In this document: positions 53,846-62,104 of the stretch, one piece after another
Position numbering within the stretch: position 1 is the stretch's first letter
Layout of the letters: every line of letters starts with the position of its first letter
Source of the DNA: Mycoplana azooxidifex
Lineage (GTDB): Bacteria; Pseudomonadota; Alphaproteobacteria; Rhizobiales; Rhizobiaceae
Length of the DNA: 64,000 bases
Assembly: GCF_014196765.1 (NCBI RefSeq)
Contig: NZ_JACIEE010000007.1
Coordinates: 62,001 to 126,000, forward strand
Direction: 5' to 3'
Position numbers and translations under genes: made by a program
The notes under the pieces: generated by a model
The model's database searches: none
What the model was told of the DNA's origin: nothing
Seen by the model: only the letters and a program-made list of their open reading frames with translations

Positions 53846-54080
53846 GGAAACCTGCAACGCTGGAACTGGCGGAAGCTGTGAAAACCCCTGCGTCGGGAAT
53901 AGAAAATAAAGGTTAACAGCCCCTTTCCGGCCGCCCCCTGCCGAGAAGCCCCGGAAGCGGAAAAAGGTCGATTTCAGCCAGTAAAAGGCAATATTTTCAA
54001 ATTGATAATCGAACCGGGAATTTATGTTTGCGTCACGAGCTACGGAACTTGCGGCAGGCGACCGGCCTTGTGCTGCGGGA

Positions 54081-55271
54081 TCACAGAAGAAGCAGCTTCT
54101 TGACGAGGGACAGGACGTCCTCGAACGAGATCTGGGTGAGCCCGACTATGGCAAACGGCAAGAGCGCCATCGCCGAGAGCGGAAGCACGGCGCTGCGCGA
54201 AAGGAGCCCGCCCTTCAGCTTCCTCGCCGCCTCGAAGAGCTTTGCCGGATCGGGTATGTCCGCGTCGGCAGGCGGCTCGGCCGTGCCGTCGGCGACTATG
54301 TTGCGCGACAGGATCTTGCGCTCGTCCTGTCGCTGGCGCTGCGTCGCAAGTGCTGCCGCCGCCAGCATCGTGTCTTCCCTGAGCCGCCGCAGCGGCCGGG
54401 CGAAAGCCGAGAGCGGATAGGCGAAGAAACCGAGCACGACGACGAGCCAGACCCCCATGACGGTCGTCAGCATCTTGACCGACAAGGTCTCAGCGCTGAT
54501 GTGCTGGCCGAAGCTTGCCGCAAGCGCGCAGCTCAGGCCGAACATGAAGGTCATGTAGGCGTTCGGATAGTCGGCCAGGAAGGCAAGGCCGCCCTTGCCG
54601 TCCGGGTGGCTTGCCACCAGCCTGAGCTCCAGCCTGGCGATGGCGCGCAGCAATTGCGCCCAGACGAAGTGCCGCCAGAAGCCGCGCAGGACCAGGAACC
54701 AGAACAGCGGAAGGCTCACCAACAGCGCCCACCACCCGGCAAGCGTGATGTGCCGGCCCGCCTCGCTGCTGGAGGCCGCCCAGAAGTAGCTGTCGCCTTT
54801 CAGCTCGTATCGAAGCGCCCAGACGGAAAGGGCGTAGGCGATCAGGAGGCAGACGGCCTCGGCGATACGCGAGTTCCGCAGGCGCAGTGCCCGGTTCACC
54901 GCGCGGGCAGCCAAGGGCATCGATTCCGATGTGATCAGGGGCGCCGCCGCAAAGTGCCGCAGCTTCACCCGCAGCCGCTCCTCCACCTGCTCCTCGGCGA
55001 GGACGACGGCGCCGATCGCCAACACGAAACGCCCCCACAAGCCGACATCCGTGACGTAGGTCATACCGAACGGCCGCAGCCGGAGGCTGTCCGGCAGTGC
55101 GAGCACGAGTGGAACGAGCCAGGCGATGGCGACATAGATGAGTGCGCGTCGCCGAGCGTTCAGGGCGTCGCGGCGCAGGAGCCCCAGCCGCTTCTGCAAC
55201 TCGAAGAACGGCCCGCCCCGATAGGCCAGGTAGTCGGCGATCTCGACGATCTGCGCTTGCTCCCCGGCCAT
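54081..55271 (-). CDS. multi-span membrane protein of unknown function
   Basis: 396 residues from the ATG at 55271, with GGGGAG 7 bases before; a GTG at 55313 is an alternative. It has about five or six hydrophobic helices ([68 protein letters not shown] in part; [17 protein letters not shown]). A cytoplasmic helical section (RLRVKLRHF) and a C-terminal charged stretch complete it. I do not recognise a named family. It lies alone between ftsK and a DUF922-type gene. Confidence 0.65.
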   Translation of the reverse strand: MAGEQAQIVEIADYLAYRGGPFFELQKRLGLLRRDALNARRRALIYVAIAWLVPLVLALPDSLRLRPFGMTYVTDVGLWGRFVLAIGAVVLAEEQVEERLRVKLRHFAAAPLITSESMPLAARAVNRALRLRNSRIAEAVCLLIAYALSVWALRYELKGDSYFWAASSSEAGRHITLAGWWALLVSLPLFWFLVLRGFWRHFVWAQLLRAIARLELRLVASHPDGKGGLAFLADYPNAYMTFMFGLSCALAASFGQHISAETLSVKMLTTVMGVWLVVVLGFFAYPLSAFARPLRRLREDTMLAAAALATQRQRQDERKILSRNIVADGTAEPPADADIPDPAKLFEAARKLKGGLLSRSAVLPLSAMALLPFAIVGLTQISFEDVLSLVKKLLLL

Positions 55272-55390
55272 CGCACGGCTCCCCCCGGCACGCGTTCCGC
55301 CGGGGGCGTGCACCCGCGGCAGGCATGATGCTAGCGCATCTCTCGGATTTTGCGGAAGAAATTCTTGCGGGCGACCAGGGGGCGTGCTCG

Positions 55391-55993
55391 TCAGCCGCCG
55401 CCGACGAAGTCCAGGATCAGCTGATGCACGTTGCCGCCCTCGCTGAGCTCCGTGCGGTCAAAATCGCGACTGCGCCCGCGCTGCTCCTGCGACAACTCGC
55501 CGAGCCGCCGGGTCAGCACCTTGCGGATCTTCTGGCAATCCGGATCGTCGGCGACAGTCAGGCCGATCGAATAGTCCTCGATCTGCCGCACAAGATCGAC
55601 GATGAACTCGCCATGCACCCGCTCGTGGGTGCGCACGCCGGCGATGAAGGTTTCCCAGCGCGCGCCGAGCGCCGCCGGCAGCTTGCCGGAGGGCTTGGGC
55701 AGCATGGTGGTGATGATAAGCTTCGGCCGGTTGGTGGTGATGACGCAGCCGCCGTCGCGCGGCTCGTAGCGGCGGGTCCAGGTCAGCTTGAAATCGGTGA
55801 AGGCGATCGCCCGCCCGACGCCGACCTTCGGACCGTGCTCTCCGATCGAGCGGTAGAGCTCGATGCCGGTCGAGCCGCTGACCGCATAGGTCTTGACCTG
55901 CTCCACCGGTTGCCACGCCGTCTCTGCCGCCGCCGTTCCCGACAGCGGCATCGCCAGGAGAGGGCCGATCAGCGCTTTCAGCAAGGTTCCCAT
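55391..55993 (-). CDS. DUF922-like exported protein, putative zinc protease
   Basis: 200 residues from the ATG at 55993. A signal peptide ends near TAAAETAWQ. The HExxH motif His123-Glu124-Arg-Val-His127 (THERVHGEF) is that of predicted zinc-dependent DUF922 peptidases, and the surroundings (TWTRRYEPRDGGCVI; WETFIAGVRTH) agree. It would work in the periplasm or outside. The neighbouring SDR gene, 13 bases upstream on the same strand, may share its transcript but shows no functional link. Confidence 0.7.
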   Translation of the reverse strand: MGTLLKALIGPLLAMPLSGTAAAETAWQPVEQVKTYAVSGSTGIELYRSIGEHGPKVGVGRAIAFTDFKLTWTRRYEPRDGGCVITTNRPKLIITTMLPKPSGKLPAALGARWETFIAGVRTHERVHGEFIVDLVRQIEDYSIGLTVADDPDCQKIRKVLTRRLGELSQEQRGRSRDFDRTELSEGGNVHQLILDFVGGG

Positions 55994-56006
55994 CGAGCCC
56001 CGCAAA

Positions 56007-56711
56007 TCACACCGCCCGCGTCAGGCCGCCGTCGACGCGGATGTTCTGCCCGGTGATGTAGCCCGCACCCTCCGACACCAGGAAGGCGATCGTCGCGGCG
56101 ATCTCGTCGCTGCTGCCGTAGCGCTGCATCGGCACGCTGGCGCGCCGTTCCGCGGTGCCGGGAAGGCTGTCGATCCAGCCGGGCAGCACGTTGTTCATGC
56201 GGATGTTGTCGGCCGCATAGGTGTCGGCGAAGATCTTGGTATAGGAGGCGAGGCCGGCCCGGAACACGGCGGAGGTGGGAAACATCGACGCCGGCTCGAA
56301 GGTCCAGGCGGTGGAGATGTTGACGATGGCGCCGGACTTCTGCGCCTGCATGATCGGGGCGACGAGGCGGACGGAGCGGATCACGTTCATCAGGTAGACG
56401 TCCAGTCCCTTGTGCCAGTCCTCGTCGGTGATATCGAGGATCGGCGCCCGCGGTCCGTGGCCGGCGCTATTGACCAGCGCGTCGATACGGCCCCAGTTCT
56501 GCATGGCGACCTCGACGAGCCGCTTGAGGTCGTCGTTGGACTGGTTGGAACCGGTCACGCCGACGCCGCCCAGTTCCTTGGCCAACGCCTCGCCCTTGCC
56601 CGAGGACGAAAGGATCGCGACGCGATAGCCGTCCGATGCCAGCCGCCTTGCAGCCGCTGCCCCCATGCCGCTGCCGCCAGCCGTGATGAGAGCCACCTTT
56701 TGCGTTGCCAT
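56007..56711 (-). CDS. SDR-fold protein without the YxxxK catalytic motif
   Basis: 234 residues. The nucleotide-binding part is present (ITAGGSGMGAAAARRLA; NSAGHG near 81-86), and Ser133 of the triad aligns. Where YxxxK should follow, the sequence is FPTSAVFRAGLASYTK: the Tyr position is Ser147 and the Lys position Arg151. MNNVLPGWIDSLP and the closing ITGQNIRVDGGL are otherwise typical. It may be a non-canonical reductase or a binding protein. It overlaps no other gene and precedes the DUF922 gene by 13 bases. Confidence 0.75.
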   Translation of the reverse strand: MATQKVALITAGGSGMGAAAARRLASDGYRVAILSSSGKGEALAKELGGVGVTGSNQSNDDLKRLVEVAMQNWGRIDALVNSAGHGPRAPILDITDEDWHKGLDVYLMNVIRSVRLVAPIMQAQKSGAIVNISTAWTFEPASMFPTSAVFRAGLASYTKIFADTYAADNIRMNNVLPGWIDSLPGTAERRASVPMQRYGSSDEIAATIAFLVSEGAGYITGQNIRVDGGLTRAV

Positions 56712-56847
56712 GGGTTCGTCCTTCCCTGCGATGTGCCGTGTGGCGTTTTCGTGTCGGCGCGATCCTAAGCGGCCCTTGGCGGCAGGTCGAGCCCGGCGGG
56801 CTTGCGCGATGTGGAAATCGCAAGGTGACGGCGCCCCGACATCAGGC

Positions 56848-57978
56848 CTAAAGAATGCTCCAGGCCCTGAACCGCTCGCGCCCTGTGATCTCCCGCAGTT
56901 GCAACTCGGAGGCGAGGCCGAGCGCGCCCTGGATCGTGACACCCAGTTCCCGGGCGATGATGCCCGCGGAGACGACAGGCCGGGCGATGACCAGGTCCAC
57001 GAGTTGGGGAAGCCGCGAATGGGCACGCTTCTTCACCAGCCGACGCTCGAGCTGCAGTCTGGCGAGCACCAGGCGGTCGTGCGTCTTCAGCCCCTGCGCC
57101 GCACCGAGCTCGAACGCCTCGAGAATGGCTGTGAGCCGTGAGAGCCGGTCGCGCGCATGTCGTCGCTCCCGCGGGACCGACCGGAGACCGGCATTGACGG
57201 CCGCGAGATGGGACACCGCCGGCCCCTCCTGCCGAAGGAACGCTGCGACGAGCTGGCGGCCGAGCCAGGGGATGTGCTGAAGCACCTGGAGCGTGTTCCA
57301 GGCGTCGAGCAGCAGAGCCGCCCGCAGGACCGGAGGCAGGCCCGCCGTGTCCTGCACGACGAGACGCCACTCCGAAAGCCGATCCTCCTCGTCCCAGTCG
57401 GCATCGTAGACGAGCGGATCGCGCTCGGAGGCGGCTTTTCGGGCGGGCGGCGAGGCGACGCCGTCGAGGATCGCGCTGCTGCGGGCGATCAGGGCATCGA
57501 TCTCGGCGAAATCCATCCCCGAGCCGGCCTCGGCCACTTCGTCCGGCTGCTCGCTTGCGGCATCGACGGGCGCGGCAGGCCCGGACGGAACTGGCCCGCC
57601 GGCGTCCGGCATGTGCGCGGATGCCGGCTCCTGCCCGCGTCCGCGAAGCCGTGCAAGCCCGGGCGCACTGAGCGCCCACAGCGGCGGCTGGTCGAAGATC
57701 TGCCGCCGCGCGCGCAGGACGGAATGGGCGATGGTCAGTTCGTGGGTCGGCGTGCGCACGTCCATGCGCGCATCGTGCAGGACGAGATCCTCGACATGGA
57801 CCAGCTCTCCGTCGACCCAGAGGGAAGCGGCCGCGTCGTGAAAATCCTGGCGCTCCAGGAAGCCGCCGCGGATCGTCGAGCGCAATACGCGTTCGTCCAG
57901 TCGCGCCAGGGCCTCCCCCGCCCGGCAGCAGGGAAGGAGCAGTGCCGAAAGATCGAGCTTGCCGGTTTCATAGCGCAT
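56848..57978 (-). CDS. DUF1612 / RHE_PE00001-family protein
   Basis: 376 residues from the ATG at 57978 (MRYETGKLDLSALLLPC). The N-terminal domain of this family is clear (EDLVLHDARMDVRTPTHELTIAHSVLRARR). A spacer rich in Gly/Pro follows, then DWDEEDRLSEWRLVV, and finally a C-terminal helix-turn-helix (SAGIIARELGVTIQGALGLASELQLREITG). The family is confined largely to rhizobial and related replicons and was first named from a Rhizobium etli plasmid gene. It probably binds DNA; the role is unknown. It is in the same direction as the ABC genes upstream. Confidence 0.75.
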   Translation of the reverse strand: MRYETGKLDLSALLLPCCRAGEALARLDERVLRSTIRGGFLERQDFHDAAASLWVDGELVHVEDLVLHDARMDVRTPTHELTIAHSVLRARRQIFDQPPLWALSAPGLARLRGRGQEPASAHMPDAGGPVPSGPAAPVDAASEQPDEVAEAGSGMDFAEIDALIARSSAILDGVASPPARKAASERDPLVYDADWDEEDRLSEWRLVVQDTAGLPPVLRAALLLDAWNTLQVLQHIPWLGRQLVAAFLRQEGPAVSHLAAVNAGLRSVPRERRHARDRLSRLTAILEAFELGAAQGLKTHDRLVLARLQLERRLVKKRAHSRLPQLVDLVIARPVVSAGIIARELGVTIQGALGLASELQLREITGRERFRAWSIL

Positions 57979-58052
57979 GGCGGAACGATGTCCGACTCGA
58001 TCAGCGAAAGCAAACCTGCTTTTCGCTTTCGCTCCGTGCCAGTCCCGCCGGT

Positions 58053-58814
58053 TCAGATTTCGTAGTCGACAGCCACGTTCAGCGAGGCGATGAAGCGCTT
58101 GGTGCGATCGCGTTCCGGACGGGAGAAGATCTTCGCAGGAGGTCCGCTCTCCACGATGACGCCGCCGTCGAGGAAGACCACCTTGTCGGCGACGCGGGAG
58201 GCGAGCCGCAGGTCGTGCGTCGCCATCATCATCGTCGTGCCCTCGCGGGCAAGCCGGCCGAGCACGTCCACCACCTCCTCGGCGAGTTCCGGGTCGAGCG
58301 CAGACGTCGGCTCGTCGCAGAGGAGCACACGCGGCGACGGCGCGAGCGCGCGGGCGATGGCGACGCGCTGCTGCTGGCCACCCGAAAGCGTCGCCGGCCA
58401 GGCGTCTGCCTTGTGCGCCATGCCAACCTTTTCCAGAAGCTCGAGCGCGCGGGCACGGGCACGGGCCGCCGGCCACTTCAGCACCGTCACCAGCCCTTCC
58501 ATGACGTTTTCGATCGCGGTGCGGTGGGGAAAGAGCTGGAAGTTCTGGAACACCATGCCCGTCTGTCGCCGCAACCGCTGGATATCCGACCAGCCGACCC
58601 TGCCACCCGGCGAAAAGGACAGCGCCTCCTCGCCGATGCGCACCGAGCCGTTCGTCGGGATCTCGAGCAGGTTGACGCAGCGAAGCAGCGTGCTCTTGCC
58701 ACCGCCCGACGGGCCGACGAGGGCCGTGACCGAGCCTTCCGCCATATCGACGCTGACATCCTTCAGGACGACGTTGTCGCCGAAGCGCTTCTCTATGTGG
58801 CTGAGCTCGATCAT
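58053..58814 (-). CDS. polar amino-acid ABC transporter ATP-binding protein
   Basis: 253 residues. Walker A GPSGGGKST, Q-loop VFQNFQLFPHRT, signature LSGGQQQRVAIARAL, Walker B VLLCDEPTSALDPEL and ATHDLRLASRVAD form the PAO-type ATPase (GlnQ/HisP group). It overlaps the permease gene upstream by 4 bases. It powers uptake of an amino acid together with the permease and binding protein encoded next to it. Confidence 0.9.
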   Translation of the reverse strand: MIELSHIEKRFGDNVVLKDVSVDMAEGSVTALVGPSGGGKSTLLRCVNLLEIPTNGSVRIGEEALSFSPGGRVGWSDIQRLRRQTGMVFQNFQLFPHRTAIENVMEGLVTVLKWPAARARARALELLEKVGMAHKADAWPATLSGGQQQRVAIARALAPSPRVLLCDEPTSALDPELAEEVVDVLGRLAREGTTMMMATHDLRLASRVADKVVFLDGGVIVESGPPAKIFSRPERDRTKRFIASLNVAVDYEI

Positions 58815-59491
58815 GCGCGCGCCTCCAGGAAGCCGCCATAGCGGGCAAAGCGCTTCTCCAGCCGCACCTGCAGGGCGGAGAGCACCGAGCTCATGGCAAG
58901 GTATATCAGGGCGGCGAGGATATAGAGGATCAGCGGCTCGTAGGTCGTGGCGACGATCCGCTGCGCGGTCTGGAACAGCTCGGGCACGGTGATCGCGGCT
59001 GCGAGCGAGGTGTCCTTGACGAGCGAGATGAAGGTGTTGGAAAGCGGCGGGACCGCGGTGCGCCCGGCCTGGGGCAGGATCGTGCGCCGCATCGCCTGCC
59101 CCCAGCTCATGCCGATCGAATAGGACGCCTCCCATTGTCCGCGCGGAACCGATGCGATCACCGCGCGGATGATCTCGGACGAATAGGCGCCGATGTTGAG
59201 CGTGAAGCCGATCAGCGCCGCCGGAAAGGCATCGAGCAGGATGCCCATGCTCGGCAGGCCGTAGAAGATGACGAACAGCTGGACGAGCAGCGGCGTGCCG
59301 CGGAAGATCCAGACATAGAAACGGGCGACGGCCACCAGCGGCCCCGGCGCGAATAGCCGGGTGATCGCCACCAGGAGCCCCAGCGCCAGCCCGAAGGCGA
59401 AGGACAGCAGCGTCAGCGGAATGGTGAACTTCAGCCCGGCCCAGAGCAGCGGACCGAGCGAATCGAGCATCAGTTGGAGCCAGTGCGGCAA
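58811..59491 (-). CDS. polar amino-acid ABC transporter permease
   Basis: 226 residues, about five helices. The HisM/GlnP signature is clear (GTPLLVQLFVIFYGLPSMGI; GAYSSEIIRAVIASVPRGQWEASYSIGMSWGQAMRRTILPQA). The start is a TTG at 59491 (MPHWLQLMLDSLGPLLWAG), preceded by AGGAACG at a proper distance; an ATG seven codons in would trim the first amphipathic segment. Probably a homodimeric channel since only one permease gene is present. Confidence 0.87.
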   Translation of the reverse strand: MPHWLQLMLDSLGPLLWAGLKFTIPLTLLSFAFGLALGLLVAITRLFAPGPLVAVARFYVWIFRGTPLLVQLFVIFYGLPSMGILLDAFPAALIGFTLNIGAYSSEIIRAVIASVPRGQWEASYSIGMSWGQAMRRTILPQAGRTAVPPLSNTFISLVKDTSLAAAITVPELFQTAQRIVATTYEPLILYILAALIYLAMSSVLSALQVRLEKRFARYGGFLEARA

Positions 59492-59656
59492 GGGCGTTCC
59501 TACTCTTCGCGATGTAGCCGGATGCCTCCTGGAATACCGCTCCCTGCCCCCTTCCCACAAGAGGGGAACCGATGTGCGTCATCCTTCCCGATATCATATC
59601 GGGGAGTGCTGCCTGCGGTTCTTGTCAGGGGATGCAATTCGATTTCGGCATCGGGT

Positions 59657-59682
59657 GCCCCTCCCCTTGCGGGGAGGGGGTC
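59657..59682. repeat. short GC palindrome of the RIME type
   Basis: GCCCCTCCCCTTGCGGGGAG followed by GGGG lies just after the binding-protein gene stop. A weaker related piece (CCCCCTTCCCACAAGAGGGG) is at about 59549-59568. Together they fill the 201-base gap between binding-protein and permease genes. Confidence 0.6.
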
Positions 59683-59692
59683 TGGGAGGAAC

Positions 59693-60466
59693 TTACTTCG
59701 ATACGTCCTGGCCGAAATACTTGTCGGCGATCTTCTGGTAGGTGCCGTCGGCCTTGATGTCCGCCAGCGCCTTGTTCAGCGCCTCGACCAGTTCCGGCTC
59801 GCCCTTGCGCACGATGATGCCGGAGTATTCGGCATTGGCCTGCTCGGCTGCGATCTTCACGTTCGCGTCGGGCTTCTGCTTCTTGAAGTCGAGGAAGGAC
59901 AGGCTGTCGTTGATCGTGGCGTCGGCGCGGCCGGTCAGAACCAACTGGATCGACTGGTCGAAGCCGTCGGTGCCGACGAGTTCGGCGCCGTTCGCCTCGG
60001 CCAGCTTGCCGAAGTTGGAGGTCAGCGACTGCGCCGCCTTCTTGCCCTTCAAGCCCTCGAAGCCGGCGATGCTGTCGTCATCGGCGCGCACGATCAGCAC
60101 GGCCTTGGAGGCGATGTAGGGTTCGGAGAAGTCGTATTTCTGCTTGCGGGCATCGGTGATGCCAACCTGGTTGATCACCGCATCATAGCGGTTGGCGTCG
60201 AGGCCCGCGATCAGGCCGTCCCACTTGCCTTCCAGGAACTCCGCCTTCACGCCGAGCTTGGCTGCGACCGCCTCTCCGATCTCGACGTCGAACCCGACGA
60301 GCTTGCCGCTCGTGTCGTGATAGGTGAAGGGCGCATAGGTGCCCTCGGTGCCGATCTTGAGGACGCCCGCGGACTGGACGGCGGCGAGGTTCTCCCCGGC
60401 CGTGGCCGGAAGCAGGAATGCTGCCTGCACGAGGGTGGCGGTGGCGATGGTCTTGAACCAGGACAT
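59693..60466 (-). CDS. polar amino-acid ABC transporter substrate-binding protein
   Basis: 257 residues with a signal peptide ending near ATAGE. The SBP_bac_3 fold is obvious: VLKIGTEGTYAPFTYHDTSG, LVGFDVEIGEAVAAKLG, DGLIAGLDANRYDAVINQVGIT, FDQSIQLVLTGRADATINDS. The pattern is nearest the cystine/cysteine-binding subgroup (FliY/TcyJ-like). It is first in the operon with the permease and ATPase. The upstream leader contains a 14-base palindrome (CGCTCCGCGGAGCG, 60521-60534). Confidence 0.88.
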   Translation of the reverse strand: MSWFKTIATATLVQAAFLLPATAGENLAAVQSAGVLKIGTEGTYAPFTYHDTSGKLVGFDVEIGEAVAAKLGVKAEFLEGKWDGLIAGLDANRYDAVINQVGITDARKQKYDFSEPYIASKAVLIVRADDDSIAGFEGLKGKKAAQSLTSNFGKLAEANGAELVGTDGFDQSIQLVLTGRADATINDSLSFLDFKKQKPDANVKIAAEQANAEYSGIIVRKGEPELVEALNKALADIKADGTYQKIADKYFGQDVSK

Positions 60467-60520
60467 GTCGGTCTCCGTATCTGGTCATGAAAGTGATGGG
60501 AACTAAATCGCAGAATTCGA

Positions 60521-60534
60521 CGCTCCGCGGAGCG
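60521..60534. promoter_or_regulatory. 14-base palindrome upstream of the amino-acid binding-protein gene
   Basis: CGCTCCGCGGAGCG is fully self-complementary and lies 55 bases before the binding-protein start within a 215-base leader. It could be an operator for the transporter. An A/T run (GCAAAAAATTTTTCC) follows at 60560. Confidence 0.35.
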
Positions 60535-60681
60535 CAGAAAACGGTGGCCGCAGGCAGCAATTGCAAAAAATTTTTCCGTTCTGGTCAAAATTTGCGCACT
60601 TGTCTGCCGGTCCCGGTGAGAGATAGGGCGGTGGGACCGAAAATCAGGACCGGGTACCGGCATCGAGCGGGGGCAGCGCTG

Positions 60682-61128
60682 TCACCACTTCGCAAGCTGC
60701 TCCAGCGTGCGGCTATCCTCCTGCCCGCCATAAAAATGCGCGAGCGCCTTCTGGAACAGCGCGGGGTCGTCGGCAACGGCGGCAAACAGCGTCAGAGACG
60801 AACGCAGCTTCATGTCGTCCGGCGTTCCCATGATCTGGCGCGCCGAGCGGTCCGGGACCGAAAGCAGCGCCTCCACGCACGCCCTCAGCCGCGGCCCGAG
60901 CACCGGATCTTCAAGATAGGCGCGCGCCTCGCCGGCAGAGCGGATCGCATAGCGCTGCGTCATGGGAGACATGCCGAGCCCCTCGACCTGCGGAAAGACG
61001 AACCACATCCAGTGGGTCTCCTTCCGTCCCCCTTTCAGTTCTGCCAGCGCCTGCGGATAGATCGCCTCCTGCGCCGCGTGGAAACGGGAAAGGTCGTGGC
61101 TTGCAGTGGGTTCCGCGATGGGTTCCAT
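60682..61128 (-). CDS. DUF1810-family protein
   Basis: 148 residues from the ATG at 61128, GAGGAG 8 bases before. The DUF1810 profile is clear: HDLSRFHAAQEAIYPQALAELKGGRKETHWMWFVFPQVEGLG, the AIRSAGEARAYLEDPVLGPRL helix, RSARQIMGTPDDMKLRSSLTLFA. It is a small helical cytoplasmic protein of unknown biochemical role, often called calpastatin-like on weak grounds. No operon partner. Confidence 0.82.
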   Translation of the reverse strand: MEPIAEPTASHDLSRFHAAQEAIYPQALAELKGGRKETHWMWFVFPQVEGLGMSPMTQRYAIRSAGEARAYLEDPVLGPRLRACVEALLSVPDRSARQIMGTPDDMKLRSSLTLFAAVADDPALFQKALAHFYGGQEDSRTLEQLAKW

Positions 61129-61268
61129 TGTCGTCGCTCCTCTCCGGACAACCGCGATCCGATCAAGCACGGCGGACGTCAAGCAAGCACCGCCCGGCGC
61201 CTGGAAAAAAGAACCGGCGGTCCCGCCACTTCGCAAACCGTCATTCCGAAGGCGCGGTGCCCCGCTTG

Positions 61269-61550
61269 CTATTGCCCGGTCAGGCGGCGCAGCTCCTGCT
61301 GCGCCTCTTTAGCCAGCCGATGATCCGGGTGGCGGGCGATGAAGAGTTCCCAGGCCTTCACCGTGTCGGCCCGGCGGGCGGCGTCGAACTCCTCCTGCAC
61401 GGCGATGTCGGGATCGCGCGCGGGAGCGGCCGCGAACGGCCCGCTCTCGTCCGACGTGTCCGACTGGGCCATAACCGGCGGGGTTGCGCAGCCCGCAATC
61501 GCACCCGCAAGTGCCAGCCGCATCGACAGGGTTCCGGATCGCTTTGTCAT
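61269..61550 (-). CDS. small lipoprotein with tetratricopeptide-like helices
   Basis: 93 residues from the ATG at 61550. The lipobox AIAGC near residue 20 (LALAGAIAGC) implies an acylated protein in the cell envelope. The mature part is a helical repeat-like stretch (VKAWELFIARHPDHRLAKEAQQELRRL) of the sort found in TPR/Sel1 proteins. No family name can be given. It lies between the DUF1810 gene and the MerR regulator, reading leftward. Confidence 0.6.
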   Translation of the reverse strand: MTKRSGTLSMRLALAGAIAGCATPPVMAQSDTSDESGPFAAAPARDPDIAVQEEFDAARRADTVKAWELFIARHPDHRLAKEAQQELRRLTGQ

Positions 61551-61602
61551 TCTGCGTGCATAGCCCCCATCCACGGCATCACCAAGGCGGGCATCGCCGC
61601 GC

Positions 61603-62037
61603 TCAGCGGGGCGGCCGGTGGTGGCGCTCGCAGGCGCCGCATTGCGCCAGCGCCTCGATCACCTTGCATTCGGCGATCGTCCCGTGGGTGCAGCTCGAAA
61701 GCGTTCGCTCCAGTTCGGCCTCCAGCAGCTTCAGCCGGGCAATCCTCTGGCGCACGTCCTCCAGCTGGCGCCGCGCAATCTCGTCGGCGTCCCGGCACGG
61801 CATGTCGGGATGCAGCGACAGATCGATCAGTTGCCGGACGGCCTCGGTGGAAAGGCCGAGATCGCGCGCGTGCAGGATGAAGGCGAGCCTGTCATAGTGG
61901 CGCGGGGTATAGCGACGCTGGTTGCCGGCATTGCGTTCCGGCTCCGGCAGCAGCCCGATCGATTCGTAATAGCGGATGGTCTCGACCTTCGAACCGCTGG
62001 CTTCGGCGAGCTTGCCGATCGAAAAGACGCGTTCCAT
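61603..62037 (-). CDS. MerR-family Zn/Cd/Pb-responsive regulator (ZntR/CadR-like)
   Basis: 144 residues. The MerR winged helix is FSIGKLAEASGSKVETIRYYE. The metal residues match ZntR: Cys81, Cys116, His118 and Cys124, with extra Cys133, Cys136, His139 and His140 in a C-terminal tail (CGACERHH) as in CadR/PbrR-type sensors. It is divergent from a Zn/Cd/Pb ATPase gene whose promoter has the 19-base spacer and dyad expected for MerR activation. That pairing, together with the tail, favours a divalent rather than a copper sensor. Confidence 0.88.
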   Translation of the reverse strand: MERVFSIGKLAEASGSKVETIRYYESIGLLPEPERNAGNQRRYTPRHYDRLAFILHARDLGLSTEAVRQLIDLSLHPDMPCRDADEIARRQLEDVRQRIARLKLLEAELERTLSSCTHGTIAECKVIEALAQCGACERHHRPPR

Positions 62038-62049
62038 GGATATTTCCGC

Positions 62050-62080
62050 TTGAACCTATAGTGACTACAGGAATTATAGG
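62050..62080 (+). promoter_or_regulatory. MerR-type promoter of the Zn/Cd/Pb ATPase gene
   Basis: TTGAAC (62050-62055) and TATAGG (62075-62080) are 19 bases apart, the overlong spacer that MerR proteins correct by untwisting DNA. The dyad CCTATAG-TGA-CTACAGG (62055-62071, one mismatch) fills the spacer. It lies 25 bases before the ATPase start and 13-43 bases upstream of the regulator gene. Confidence 0.8.
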
Positions 62081-62104
62081 TGGTGCAGATCAGGGAGATT
62101 TGCA

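Noticed and set aside
53858-54080. CtrA-like TTAACC sequence in the ftsK leader
   Set aside because: Only one half-site is seen (GGTTAACAG on the plus strand) and the second at the right spacing is absent, so CtrA control is not supported.
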